The notes under the pieces are model-generated. The model saw only the letters and a list, made by a program, of their open reading frames with translations, was not told the origin of the DNA and made no database searches. A program made the translations under genes and the position numbers. Below, piece by piece: positions 14,890 through 22,620 of a stretch of 25,673 bases of DNA; positions within the stretch are counted from its first letter, which is position 1; each line of letters starts with the position of its first letter. This DNA comes from Azoarcus sp. (GTDB lineage Bacteria; Pseudomonadota; Gammaproteobacteria; Burkholderiales; Rhodocyclaceae): NCBI GenBank assembly GCA_031282905.1, contig JAITCV010000256.1, positions 1-25,673 on the forward strand, read 5' to 3'.

Positions 14890-15635
14890 AGTTCCTGCAA
14901 CTCCTCGAAAACCCTGCGCGCATGCAAAGGCTGGCCACCCAGGGTGTGATTGATGAGCGCCCGCAACAGGCGTTTGGCTTCGGTCAGGGTTTCGAAACGG
15001 CTGAAATCGTCGTTGGCGAGGTCGACCAAGGTCTGGCCTCCCACATCGATGCCGCCTTCCTCGCCGCCTCGTGCTTCACGTTCATCACCGCTCTGCCGCT
15101 TCGGGCCGCGCTCGATTATATAGACATAGCGTTGGGTGGATTGCAAAGGCTTGCCGTCGAGGTCGACATCGAGCGTCGCGCCGTAGCCCAGTTCCCGCAG
15201 CAGCACCAGTTCGAAACGGCGCAGCAGCATCGCCAGCGCCAGGCCATCCCGCGCCCGGCTCAAGGCGCGCATCGCCGCCTCATAGGCATTGAACAGCAGC
15301 GGATGCGGATCTTCGCGCGCGGTCAGGCGCAACATCAATTCATTGATGTAATAGGCGCACAGCAGCCCCTGCCCGCCCAGCATGGATTGTCCGCCACGCC
15401 ATTCGCCCCGCACCAAGGTCTTGACCTCACCGCCGCCCGACCAGTCGAGCACCAGCGGCTGGAATGCCATCAGCACCCCGCGCAGCGCCGACATGGGCCG
15501 GCGCGCGCCCTTGGCCACCATGGCGACCCGGCCATGGTCGCGGGACAACACTTCGACGATCAGGCTGGTTTCCCGCCAGGGGTGAGCATGAAGTATCCAT
15601 GCGGGCTGATTGGCAATGCGCTGTCTTGTGCTCAC
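14886..15635 (-). CDS. recO: DNA repair protein RecO
   Basis: Recombination mediator that, with RecR, loads RecA onto SSB-coated gaps in the RecF pathway and anneals single strands. The 249-residue protein has the N-terminal OB fold (PAWILHAHPWRETSLIVEVLSRDHGRVAMVAKGARR) and an all-helical C-terminal domain ending in LRALINHTLGGQPLHARRVF. Some RecO proteins have a four-Cys zinc site; here the corresponding region is a Cys-free Gly/Glu-rich stretch (about residues 185-205). The start is GTG at 15635, 12 bp after the era stop. The era-recO-pdxJ order supports the call. Confidence 0.95.
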   Translation of the reverse strand: MSTRQRIANQPAWILHAHPWRETSLIVEVLSRDHGRVAMVAKGARRPMSALRGVLMAFQPLVLDWSGGGEVKTLVRGEWRGGQSMLGGQGLLCAYYINELMLRLTAREDPHPLLFNAYEAAMRALSRARDGLALAMLLRRFELVLLRELGYGATLDVDLDGKPLQSTQRYVYIIERGPKRQSGDEREARGGEEGGIDVGGQTLVDLANDDFSRFETLTEAKRLLRALINHTLGGQPLHARRVFEELQEL

Positions 15636-15647
15636 GACAGATCCGGC

Positions 15648-16571
15648 TCACGCATACCCCAGGCTTCTGAGCGCGCGCTCATCATCGGCCCAGCCGCTTT
15701 TGACCTTGACCCAGACTTCGAGGAAAACCTTGCCATCGAAGAGTTTTTCCAGATCGACCCGGGCTTCGCTCGATATGCGTTTCAGTTTTTCTCCACCTCG
15801 CCCGATGACAATACCTTTGTGGGCGGGTTTGTCGACGATGATGGCGGCGTGGATGCGACGCAGGCGGCCCTCGGTTTCGAACTGCTCGATTTCGACCGCG
15901 ATGCCATAGGGCAGCTCGTCGCCGAGCAAGCGGAAGAGTTTTTCGCGCAGGAATTCGGCGGCAAGGAAACGTTCGTTGCGGTCGGTGATTTCGTCCTCGG
16001 CATAGAGCGGCGTGCCGAACGGCAGCAACGGCCTGGTTGCGGTCACCAGCGCCGCGCAGTTCTTCCCGCGGCTGGCGGACAGCGGCACGATCGCGGCGAA
16101 GTCGCGCAGCGCCTGGAGACTGTCGATGAAGGGCAACAACCGGCTCTTGTCGGGCAGGCAATCGATCTTGTTGATGACCAGCGCCACCCGCGTCGCCGCG
16201 GGAATCAGGTTCAACACCTGACGGTCATCATCGCCGAAACGCCCGGCCTCGATGACGAAGAACACCACATCGACTTCCGCCAGCGCCTGGGAAACGCTGC
16301 GGTTCATCATGCGATTGAGCGCATTGCCGTGGCGGGTCTGGAAACCAGGGGTATCGACAAAGACGAATTGCGCCGCTGCCGTGGTCAAAATGCCGTTGAC
16401 GCGATGCCGGGTGGTTTGCGCCTTGCTCGACACGATGCTGATCTTTTGTCCGATCAGGCGGTTGAGCAGGGTCGACTTGCCCACATTCGGGCGACCGACG
16501 ATGGCGATGAAACCCGTGCGAAAGCCTTCCGCATTCTTGCTGTCGACGGCACCCGGCAAGGCATCGCTCAT
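15648..16571 (-). CDS. era: GTPase Era
   Basis: Essential GTPase that binds the 3' end of 16S rRNA during 30S maturation. The 307-residue product has G1 GRPNVGKS (26-33), the Era-type G2 region AQTTRHRVNGIL, G3 DTPGFQ, and G4 NKIDCL. The C-terminal KH domain carries the RNA-binding GIVIGRGGEKLKRISSEAR segment. The reading frame stays open for another 134 codons upstream through rnc, but the ATG at 16571 overlaps the rnc stop (ATGA) and fits the family. The rnc-era pair is strongly conserved and its products cooperate in rRNA maturation. Confidence 0.97.
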   Translation of the reverse strand: MSDALPGAVDSKNAEGFRTGFIAIVGRPNVGKSTLLNRLIGQKISIVSSKAQTTRHRVNGILTTAAAQFVFVDTPGFQTRHGNALNRMMNRSVSQALAEVDVVFFVIEAGRFGDDDRQVLNLIPAATRVALVINKIDCLPDKSRLLPFIDSLQALRDFAAIVPLSASRGKNCAALVTATRPLLPFGTPLYAEDEITDRNERFLAAEFLREKLFRLLGDELPYGIAVEIEQFETEGRLRRIHAAIIVDKPAHKGIVIGRGGEKLKRISSEARVDLEKLFDGKVFLEVWVKVKSGWADDERALRSLGYA

Positions 16572-17245
16572 TTCATCCTCAACTGCGCGAGCGCGAGTCC
16601 GGCCGCCTGTTGTTCCGCCGCGCGCCGGTTGGCGCCGCGTCCGGTCGCATGAACGGCAAATTTCGGCACCTCGCAACGCACTTCGAACTCCTGGGCATGG
16701 GCTTCGCCCAATACCTGGGTCAGGACATAGGTGGGCAAGGCGATTTTCCGTCCTTGCAACCATTCCTGAAGCGCGGTCTTGGGGTCCTTGTCCGGCACAT
16801 CCGGATCGATGCCGGCGAGCAGCGTCCCATGCAGGCGTTCGAGCACCAGCCGTGCGCTCTCGAACCCGGCATCGAGAAAAATCGCGGCGATGACCGCTTC
16901 CAGCGCGTCGGCAAGAATCGATGGCCGCCCCCGCCCGCCCGAGCGCAATTCGCCCTCCCCCAGGCGCAGGCAAGGGCCAAGGTCGAGATCAAGCGCCACC
17001 CGCGCGAGTGCGTCCTGACACACCATCGACGAACGCAGCCGCGAAAGATCGCCCTCGCGCAAAGCGGGAAAACGCTCGAACAGCATGATCGACATCACGC
17101 AATCAAGCACGCTGTCGCCGAGGAATTCCAGGCGCTCGTTATGGGGCTGGCCAAAACTGCGATGGGTGAGCGCCTGCTCCAGCAACGCTGGGTTGGCGAA
17201 AACATGCCCCAGCCGACGCTGGAGACGATCAAGCAGCGCCCTCAC
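16568..17245 (-). CDS. rnc: Ribonuclease III
   Basis: Double-strand-specific endoribonuclease for rRNA precursor and mRNA processing. The 225-residue protein has the RNase III signature NERLEFLGDSVLDCVMS with its acidic metal ligands. A second acidic segment, DALEAVIAAIFLDAGF, carries the remaining catalytic Asp/Glu. A C-terminal dsRNA-binding domain follows (KTALQEWLQGRKIALPTYVL onward, ending in AEQQAAGLALAQL). The start is GTG at 17245, overlapping the DUF4845 stop (GTGA). Confidence 0.97.
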   Translation of the reverse strand: MRALLDRLQRRLGHVFANPALLEQALTHRSFGQPHNERLEFLGDSVLDCVMSIMLFERFPALREGDLSRLRSSMVCQDALARVALDLDLGPCLRLGEGELRSGGRGRPSILADALEAVIAAIFLDAGFESARLVLERLHGTLLAGIDPDVPDKDPKTALQEWLQGRKIALPTYVLTQVLGEAHAQEFEVRCEVPKFAVHATGRGANRRAAEQQAAGLALAQLRMK

Positions 17246-17619
17246 TTCTGGCTACTGTTGACCTTGAACTCGAAAAGCAGGCTGGCGTTGCCCACCAACG
17301 ACACCTTGCGCTCCCATTCCACCGTGATCTCCGTGCGGCCGCTCCGTTTGCTGATGACAAGGTCGGTGGGTGCCACCGTCTTGACGGACTGCTCGACCTC
17401 CGCGCGACGCTCGAAACCACGGCGAATATCTGTGTCCGCCGTATTGCTGTCGCTTTCATCGGCCAGCTTGCCGACGATGCGCTTCACGGCGAAATACTCG
17501 GTATATGCCGGCACCGCCTGCAAGGCGATCAGGAGGGCACATCCCAGGAAAACGGCCACGATCAGCATGCTGATCAGGGTCAGGCCGCGTTGTTGCTGGC
17601 GAGATACAAGACTCATCAT
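17242..17619 (-). CDS. DUF4845 membrane-anchored protein
   Basis: A 125-residue protein with one N-terminal membrane segment (about residues 12-33) and a periplasmic domain of about 90 residues. It belongs by position and appearance to the DUF4845 proteins found between lepB and rnc in beta- and gammaproteobacteria. The N-terminus, QQQRGLTLISMLIVAVFLG, looks strikingly like a type IV prepilin leader (RG-(F/L)TLI--hydrophobic), but the Glu normally at mature position 5 is missing. The function is unknown; its constant place next to signal peptidase suggests a link to membrane or export biology, by inference. It ends in a 4-nt overlap with rnc. Confidence 0.9.
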   Translation of the reverse strand: MMSLVSRQQQRGLTLISMLIVAVFLGCALLIALQAVPAYTEYFAVKRIVGKLADESDSNTADTDIRRGFERRAEVEQSVKTVAPTDLVISKRSGRTEITVEWERKVSLVGNASLLFEFKVNSSQK

Positions 17620-17632
17620 TGCATCCTTCTTG

Positions 17633-18421
17633 TCAATGAAAGCGCCCGATGCGCTTCAGGTCGTTGAAATTGAACCAGATGAAAAAGGCCTTGCCCACGA
17701 TATTCGCTTCCGGCACGAAGCCCCACACCCGGCTGTCGCTACTGGCATCGCGGTTGTCCCCCATCATGAAGTAATGCCCCTCGGGCACGGTGCAACTGAT
17801 GCCGTTACCAGTATAGATACAGTTCTCACGATAGCGATAATCCAGCACCTGGGCAACGAAGGGCGGCGCTTCGCGCTCCAGCAGGATGTTGTGCGTAGAC
17901 TCGCCCAGCTTTTCGGAGTACTGCGGCGAATAATAGAGGCGATCCGGATGCAGGTAGGTGCCCAGCTCGGTGGTCTGCACGACTTCGCCGTTGATGCTCA
18001 GGCGCTTGTCGAAATAGTCCACACGATCGCCCGGCAGGCCCACGACCCGCTTGATGTAATCCTCGCCCGGATTTTGCGGATAGCGGAAAACCATGACATC
18101 GCCGCGCTGCGGCGTGCCGATGTCGATGATCTTCCTGTCGATCACCGGCAGGCGAATGCCATAAGTGTATTTGTTCACCAGGATGAAATCCCCCACCAGC
18201 AGGGTCGGGATCATCGAGCCGGATGGAATCTTGAACGGTTCCACCACGAAGGAACGCAGTCCGAACACCACCACCACCACGGGAAAGAAGCTCGCCCCGT
18301 ACTCCACCCACCACGGCTGGGGCGCATCGGGGCTGCGGCGTCTCCGGGCATAAAACCGGTTCGCCGCCCACAGCGTGCCGGTAATGACGAAGAGTACAAA
18401 AAGAATCAAGGAAAAGTTCAC
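17633..18421 (-). CDS. lepB: Signal peptidase I
   Basis: Inner-membrane serine protease that cleaves signal peptides from exported proteins. The product has about 262 residues from the GTG at 18421. I chose this start because GGAG lies 5 nt before it and it gives the usual VNF-LILFVLFV opening; a TTG at 18439 in the same frame is less convincing. There are two N-terminal membrane segments, then box B IPSGSMIPTL (catalytic Ser69) and box D DYIKRVVGLPGD (catalytic Lys124). Box E, GHYFMMGDNRDASSDSRVWG, and a final IVGKAFFIWF complete the family pattern. lepA is immediately upstream, the standard lepA-lepB pair. The gene lies in the same window as yajC-secDF, whose complex feeds it substrates. 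Confidence 0.96.
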   Translation of the reverse strand: MNFSLILFVLFVITGTLWAANRFYARRRRSPDAPQPWWVEYGASFFPVVVVVFGLRSFVVEPFKIPSGSMIPTLLVGDFILVNKYTYGIRLPVIDRKIIDIGTPQRGDVMVFRYPQNPGEDYIKRVVGLPGDRVDYFDKRLSINGEVVQTTELGTYLHPDRLYYSPQYSEKLGESTHNILLEREAPPFVAQVLDYRYRENCIYTGNGISCTVPEGHYFMMGDNRDASSDSRVWGFVPEANIVGKAFFIWFNFNDLKRIGRFH

Positions 18422-18442
18422 GCCCACTCCATTGGCCAATGC

Positions 18443-20242
18443 CTACTTGCCGCCTTCATCCGTTCTCAGCACGGCAAGAAACGCTTCCTGCGGAATCTCG
18501 ACGTTGCCGACCTGTTTCATGCGTTTCTTGCCCTCTTTCTGCTTTTCGAGCAGTTTTTTCTTGCGGGTGATGTCGCCGCCATAACATTTGGCGAGCACGT
18601 TCTTGCGCAGGGCCTTGATCGTTTCGCGCGCGATGATGTGCGAGCCGATGGCCGCCTGCACCGCGACGTCGAACATCTGGCGCGGAATCAGGCCGCGCAG
18701 CTTGGCGGCCAGCTCACGGCCACGGTACTGGGCGCTGGCGCGATGCACGATCACCGAGAGCGCGTCGACCTTCTCGCCGCCCACCATCATGTCGAGCTTG
18801 ACCAGATCCGCCGAACGATATTCCTTGAATTCATAATCGAGCGAAGCATAACCGCGCGAGACCGATTTCAGCTTGTCGAAAAAGTCCATCACCACTTCGT
18901 TCATCGGCAATTCATAGACGAGCTGCACCTGCCGCCCGTGGTAGCGCATGTCGACCTGCGCGCCGCGTTTCTGGTTGCAGAGCGTGAGCACCGGGCCGAC
19001 GTAATCCTGCGGCATGAAGATGGTCGCGGTGATGACCGGCTCGCGGATGTCCTGGTACTTGCCCGCCTCGGGCAACTTGGCTGGATTTTCGATGTGGATG
19101 ACTTCGCCATTGTTGAGCACGATTTCATAGATCACCGTCGGCGCGGTGGTGATGAGATCCATGTCGAACTCGCGCTCCAGCCGCTCCTGCACGATATCCA
19201 TGTGCAACAGCCCCAGGAAGCCGCAACGGAAACCGAACCCGAGCGCCTGCGAGACTTCCGGCTCGAAATGCAGCGAAGCGTCGTTCAGGCGCAGCTTTTC
19301 GAGCGAATCGCGCAACTGGTCGTATTCGGAAGACTCCACCGGATACAGCCCGGCGAAAACCTGAGGCTTGATTTCCTTGAACCCCGGCAAGGGCGCATGG
19401 GCCGGACGCGCCGCCAGCGTCAGCGTATCGCCCACCCGCGCCGCTCCCAGTTCCTTGATGCCCGCGATGACAAAACCGACTTCCCCCGCGGAAAGCTGCT
19501 CACGCCCAAGCGCGCGCGGCGTAAACACACCAAGCTGGTCACACGGATACTGCGCGCCGGTCGACATCAGCAAGATGCGGTCCTTTACCCGCAGCACACC
19601 ATCGACCACCCTGACCAGCATGACGACACCGACATAGTTGTCGAACCACGAATCGATGATGAGCGCCTTCAGCGCCCCGTCCGCATCGCCCTCCGGCGGC
19701 GGCACGCGGGCAATGATGGCTTCCAGCACTTCCTCGACCCCGAGGCCGGTCTTGGCGGAACAGACCAGCGCTTCCGAGGCGTCGACACCGATGACATCCT
19801 CGATTTCGGCTCGCGCGTTGTCGGGATCGGCGGCGGGGAGGTCGATCTTGTTGAGCACCGGCACCACTTCCACGCCGAGATCGAGCGCCGTATAGCAATT
19901 GGCCACCGTCTGCGCCTCGACGCCCTGCGAGGCATCCACCACCAGCAAAGCCCCCTCGCAGGCCGACAGCGAGCGGCTGACTTCATAGGAAAAATCGACG
20001 TGCCCCGGCGTATCGATCAGATTGAGTTTGTAGACCTGCCCATCGCGGGCACGATACTGCAAGGCCGCCGTCTGGGCCTTGATGGTGATGCCGCGCTCGC
20101 GCTCGATGTCCATCGAATCGAGCACCTGTTCTTCCATCTCGCGCTCCGAGAGCCCGCCGCAAAAATGGATGAGGCGGTCGGCAAGCGTGGACTTGCCGTG
20201 GTCGATGTGGGCAATGATGGAAAAATTGCGGATATGTCGCAT
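18443..20242 (-). CDS. lepA: Elongation factor 4 (LepA), ribosome-associated GTPase
   Basis: Translational GTPase acting on the ribosome, implicated in 30S biogenesis and stalled elongation. From the ATG at 20242 the product has 599 residues, the standard LepA length, and begins MRHIRNFSIIAHIDHGKSTL with the G1 P-loop. G2 (RERGITIK), G3 (DTPGHVDF) and G4 (NKID) follow. The LepA-specific C-terminal domain ends KKKLLEKQKEGKKRMKQVG. The frame is open for 37 more codons upstream, but the promoter at 20287-20316 would place transcription start inside that stretch, which rules out the longer form. A GTG two codons upstream with GAGGG before it is an alternative start. It is the first gene of the long minus-strand array. 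Confidence 0.97.
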   Translation of the reverse strand: MRHIRNFSIIAHIDHGKSTLADRLIHFCGGLSEREMEEQVLDSMDIERERGITIKAQTAALQYRARDGQVYKLNLIDTPGHVDFSYEVSRSLSACEGALLVVDASQGVEAQTVANCYTALDLGVEVVPVLNKIDLPAADPDNARAEIEDVIGVDASEALVCSAKTGLGVEEVLEAIIARVPPPEGDADGALKALIIDSWFDNYVGVVMLVRVVDGVLRVKDRILLMSTGAQYPCDQLGVFTPRALGREQLSAGEVGFVIAGIKELGAARVGDTLTLAARPAHAPLPGFKEIKPQVFAGLYPVESSEYDQLRDSLEKLRLNDASLHFEPEVSQALGFGFRCGFLGLLHMDIVQERLEREFDMDLITTAPTVIYEIVLNNGEVIHIENPAKLPEAGKYQDIREPVITATIFMPQDYVGPVLTLCNQKRGAQVDMRYHGRQVQLVYELPMNEVVMDFFDKLKSVSRGYASLDYEFKEYRSADLVKLDMMVGGEKVDALSVIVHRASAQYRGRELAAKLRGLIPRQMFDVAVQAAIGSHIIARETIKALRKNVLAKCYGGDITRKKKLLEKQKEGKKRMKQVGNVEIPQEAFLAVLRTDEGGK

Positions 20243-20286
20243 GCGCACGGCGTCATGCCCTCGGGGGCGTGCTGGCAAAGCGTTGG

Positions 20287-20316
20287 ATTTTAGCGCAAAG
20301 GACACCGGCGCTTCAA
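20287..20316 (-). promoter_or_regulatory. Sigma70-type promoter of the lepA array
   Basis: The minus strand carries TTGAAG (20311-20316) and TAAAAT (20287-20292) with an 18-bp spacer. The predicted start is near 20280, about 38 nt before the lepA ATG. No strong internal terminator was seen downstream through nagZ and the binding-protein genes, so it may drive the whole array. Confidence 0.6.
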
Positions 20317-20520
20317 TGCGCTTTTCCCGCCAAACACGCGAAAACGGCTGCATGATTCATCGAATCCCGGAATTCGTCACGATTACAGATGGGACTTCGC
20401 CCAGGCCGGGCGTCATCATACACGTGACATTGATGAAATCTGTGCGGCGTTGGCATCGATGGAGTTTCCTCCCAGTGTTTTCTTGACAAACGAATGTGCG
20501 GTGGCAATCCACACGGAAAA

Positions 20521-20542
20521 GCCACGGGCCTGCGGCCCTGGC
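20521..20542. other. GC-rich hairpin in the lepA / bcp divergent region
   Basis: GCCA-C-GGGCC-TGC-GGCCC-TGGC forms a 9-bp stem with a bulged C and a 3-nt loop. It is followed by AATAACAAAGGA and an ATG at 20563. There is no T-run, so it is not a plain terminator. It may shape the 5' leader of the peroxiredoxin mRNA. The rest of the 431-bp gap between the lepA and peroxiredoxin starts (20243-20673) shows the lepA promoter and a TTGACA at 20483-20488 without a matching -10, and nothing else I can support. Confidence 0.4.
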
Positions 20543-20673
20543 AATAACAAAGGAATATATTGATGGCATTGAACCGAATCAGCGGACGCTGCGACCGAGC
20601 GGGCAACGATTGCTCCAGCCTGTCCCCTCGGCTACGCTCGCATCTGATTCGCCCACGCATGATGGAACCGACG

Positions 20674-21147
20674 ATGACAATGGCAAATACGCTCGCCACG
20701 CTCCCCAACCTCGTCCTGCCCGCCACCGGCGGCCAGGAGGTGAAATTCGCCGAACTGCGCGGCGCCCGGCTCGTGCTCTATTTCTACCCCCGGGACAACA
20801 CCCCCGGCTGCACCAGCGAAGCCCGCGATTTCGCCGCGCTGCATGCCGACTTCGCCGCGGCGGGCGCGGCGCTGTATGGCATCTCGCGTGACAGCCTCGC
20901 ATCGCACGAAAAGTTCAAGGCCAAACTCGACTTGCCTTTTGAGTTGCTTGCCGACCCCGACGAAGCCGCATGCGCCACTTTCGAGGTCGTCAAACCCAGG
21001 AACATGTATGGAAAACAGGTACGCGGCATCGAGCGCAGTACCTTCGTGTTTACCGCCGACGGCAAGCTCGCCCGCGCATGGCGAAAAGTGAAAGTCCCCG
21101 GCCACGCGGAAGAAGTGCTCGCCTTCGTGCGCGGATTGTCATCGTGA
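20674..21147 (+). CDS. bcp: Bcp-type thioredoxin-dependent peroxiredoxin
   Basis: Peroxiredoxin of the Bcp/PrxQ class that reduces hydrogen peroxide and organic peroxides using thioredoxin. With the start at 20674 it has 157 residues, the usual length. LVLYFYPRDNTPGCTSEARDF carries the peroxidatic Cys46 in the P-x3-TxxC context. The second Cys five residues later, present in E. coli Bcp, is Arg51 here. The only other Cys is Cys100 (DEAACATF), so the resolving mechanism differs or uses Cys100. GGA lies 7 nt before the chosen ATG. A longer in-frame start at 20563 has a better Shine-Dalgarno (AAAGGA, 8-nt spacing) and would add 37 unconserved-looking residues. It is followed by the PIN-PhoH gene after 48 bp. 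Confidence 0.92.
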   Translation: MTMANTLATLPNLVLPATGGQEVKFAELRGARLVLYFYPRDNTPGCTSEARDFAALHADFAAAGAALYGISRDSLASHEKFKAKLDLPFELLADPDEAACATFEVVKPRNMYGKQVRGIERSTFVFTADGKLARAWRKVKVPGHAEEVLAFVRGLSS

Positions 21148-21195
21148 TTATGCAAGGAACCGGCGCGCCGGCCTCCATGACATGGAAAACCAGGA

Positions 21196-22602
21196 ATGAC
21201 CCATAAAGCAAAAAAAACCGCCGTGCCGCGCGTCAAGCTGTTCGTGCTCGACACCAATGTACTGATGCACGATCCCACGAGCCTTTTCCGCTTCGAAGAG
21301 CACGACGTGTTCGTACCAATGATGACCTTGGAAGAACTCGACAACAACAAGAAAGGCACCTCCGAAGTCGCGCGCAATGCCCGTCAGGTCAGCCGCAGCC
21401 TGGATGAAATCGTCTCCAACGCCGCCCATATCGACACCGGGATCGGCCTGGATGTCCCCTCGCACGGGCTTGCATGCGGGCGGCTTTTCCTGCAAACCGA
21501 AGCAATCGTGGTCGAACTGCCCGCGGCGCTGCCCAATGGCAAGGGGGACAACCAGATTCTGTCGGTGGTGATGTACCTTGCCCGCCGCGAACCGGGACGC
21601 GCGGTCATCCTGGTGTCGAAAGACATCAACATGCGCATCAAGGCACGCGCGCTGGGGCTGGCGGCACAGGACTATTTCAATGACAAAGTGCTGGAAGACA
21701 GCGATCTGCTCTACTCCGGCGTCCAGGAACTGCCCGCCGATTTTTGGGAAACCCATGGCTCTGGCATGGAGTCGTGGAAAACCGAAACCCACACCGCCTA
21801 TCGCCTTTGCGGGCCGCTCGCGCCCGAACTGTTGCAGAACGAATTCGTCTACCAAGAGGGCGAACGCCCATTTGAAGCCTGGGTGCGGGAACAGCACGGG
21901 CGTGAAATCCTGCTCGAGACCCTGATCGACTATCGTCACAGCAAGAACAATGTCTGGGGCATTACCGCGCGCAACCGCGAGCAGAATTTCGCCCTCAACC
22001 TGCTGATGAATCCGGAGATCGATTTCGTCACCCTGCTCGGCCAGGCCGGCACCGGCAAAACCCTGTTGACCCTGGCCGCCGGACTCACCCAGGTACTGGA
22101 AACCCGGCGTTACAGCGAGATCATCATCACCCGCGTCACCGTGCCCGTGGGCGAGGACATCGGCTTTCTCCCCGGCAGCGAAGAAGAAAAAATGGCGCCA
22201 TGGATGGGCGCGCTCGAAGACAACCTCGACGTGCTGCACGGCACCAGCGAAGGCGGCCAATGGGGACGCGCCGCCGCGGGCGATCTGGTACGCAGCCGGA
22301 TCAAGGTCAAGAGTCTGAACTTCATGCGCGGCCGCACCTTCATCCAGAAATTCCTCATCCTTGATGAAGCGCAGAACCTCACCCCCAAACAAATGAAAAC
22401 CCTCATCACCCGCGCCGGTCCCGGTACCAAGGTGGTATGCCTCGGCAATCTCGCCCAGATCGACACCCCCTATCTCACCGAAGGTTCCTCCGGCCTCACT
22501 TTCGTCGTCGACCGTTTCAAGGGCTGGCCGCATTCCGGCCACGTTACCCTGCAACGCGGCGAACGCTCAAGGCTGGCGGATCATGCCGCAGAAGTGTTGT
22601 GA
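21196..22602 (+). CDS. PIN-PhoH fusion ATPase (PhoH2-like)
   Basis: A 468-residue cytoplasmic protein. Residues about 13-160 form a PIN ribonuclease domain with its acidic cluster: VLDTNVLMHD (Asp19), TLEELD (Glu46/Glu47), GKGDNQIL (Asp118) and LVSKDINMR (Asp143). Residues about 250-465 are the PhoH P-loop ATPase, with Walker A GQAGTGKT (282-289), VPVGEDIGFLPGS, Walker B FLILDEAQN (386-394) and a GNLAQIDTPYL segment. Characterised PhoH2 proteins couple RNA unwinding to RNase activity and are sometimes encoded with an antitoxin-like partner. No small partner gene lies upstream here; the peroxiredoxin does. All expected active-site acids are present, so it should be an active enzyme. The alpha/beta hydrolase gene begins 18 bp after it. 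Confidence 0.92.
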   Translation: MTHKAKKTAVPRVKLFVLDTNVLMHDPTSLFRFEEHDVFVPMMTLEELDNNKKGTSEVARNARQVSRSLDEIVSNAAHIDTGIGLDVPSHGLACGRLFLQTEAIVVELPAALPNGKGDNQILSVVMYLARREPGRAVILVSKDINMRIKARALGLAAQDYFNDKVLEDSDLLYSGVQELPADFWETHGSGMESWKTETHTAYRLCGPLAPELLQNEFVYQEGERPFEAWVREQHGREILLETLIDYRHSKNNVWGITARNREQNFALNLLMNPEIDFVTLLGQAGTGKTLLTLAAGLTQVLETRRYSEIIITRVTVPVGEDIGFLPGSEEEKMAPWMGALEDNLDVLHGTSEGGQWGRAAAGDLVRSRIKVKSLNFMRGRTFIQKFLILDEAQNLTPKQMKTLITRAGPGTKVVCLGNLAQIDTPYLTEGSSGLTFVVDRFKGWPHSGHVTLQRGERSRLADHAAEVL

Positions 22603-22620
22603 GCCTGTTTGGGAAAACAC

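Noticed and set aside
15648..16973. Long era reading frame of 441 codons as the true gene
   Set aside because: The upstream third is the rnc sequence in another frame; the family start with the ATGA overlap at 16571 is clear.
16610..20293. A 1227-codon plus-strand open frame opposite rnc, DUF4845, lepB and lepA
   Set aside because: It runs across four certain genes in antisense, has no recognisable domain, and is rich in His/Arg/Asp/Gln as expected from the antisense of GC-rich codons.
20313..20456. A small minus-strand frame of 47 codons in the lepA upstream region, with GGAGG before its ATG
   Set aside because: The spacing from GGAGG to the ATG is long, there is no family match, and the frame overlaps the lepA -35 box. 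It could be a leader peptide but I cannot support it.
20483..20511. TTGACA as a promoter for the peroxiredoxin gene
   Set aside because: The -35 is perfect but no acceptable -10 box lies 16-18 bp downstream.
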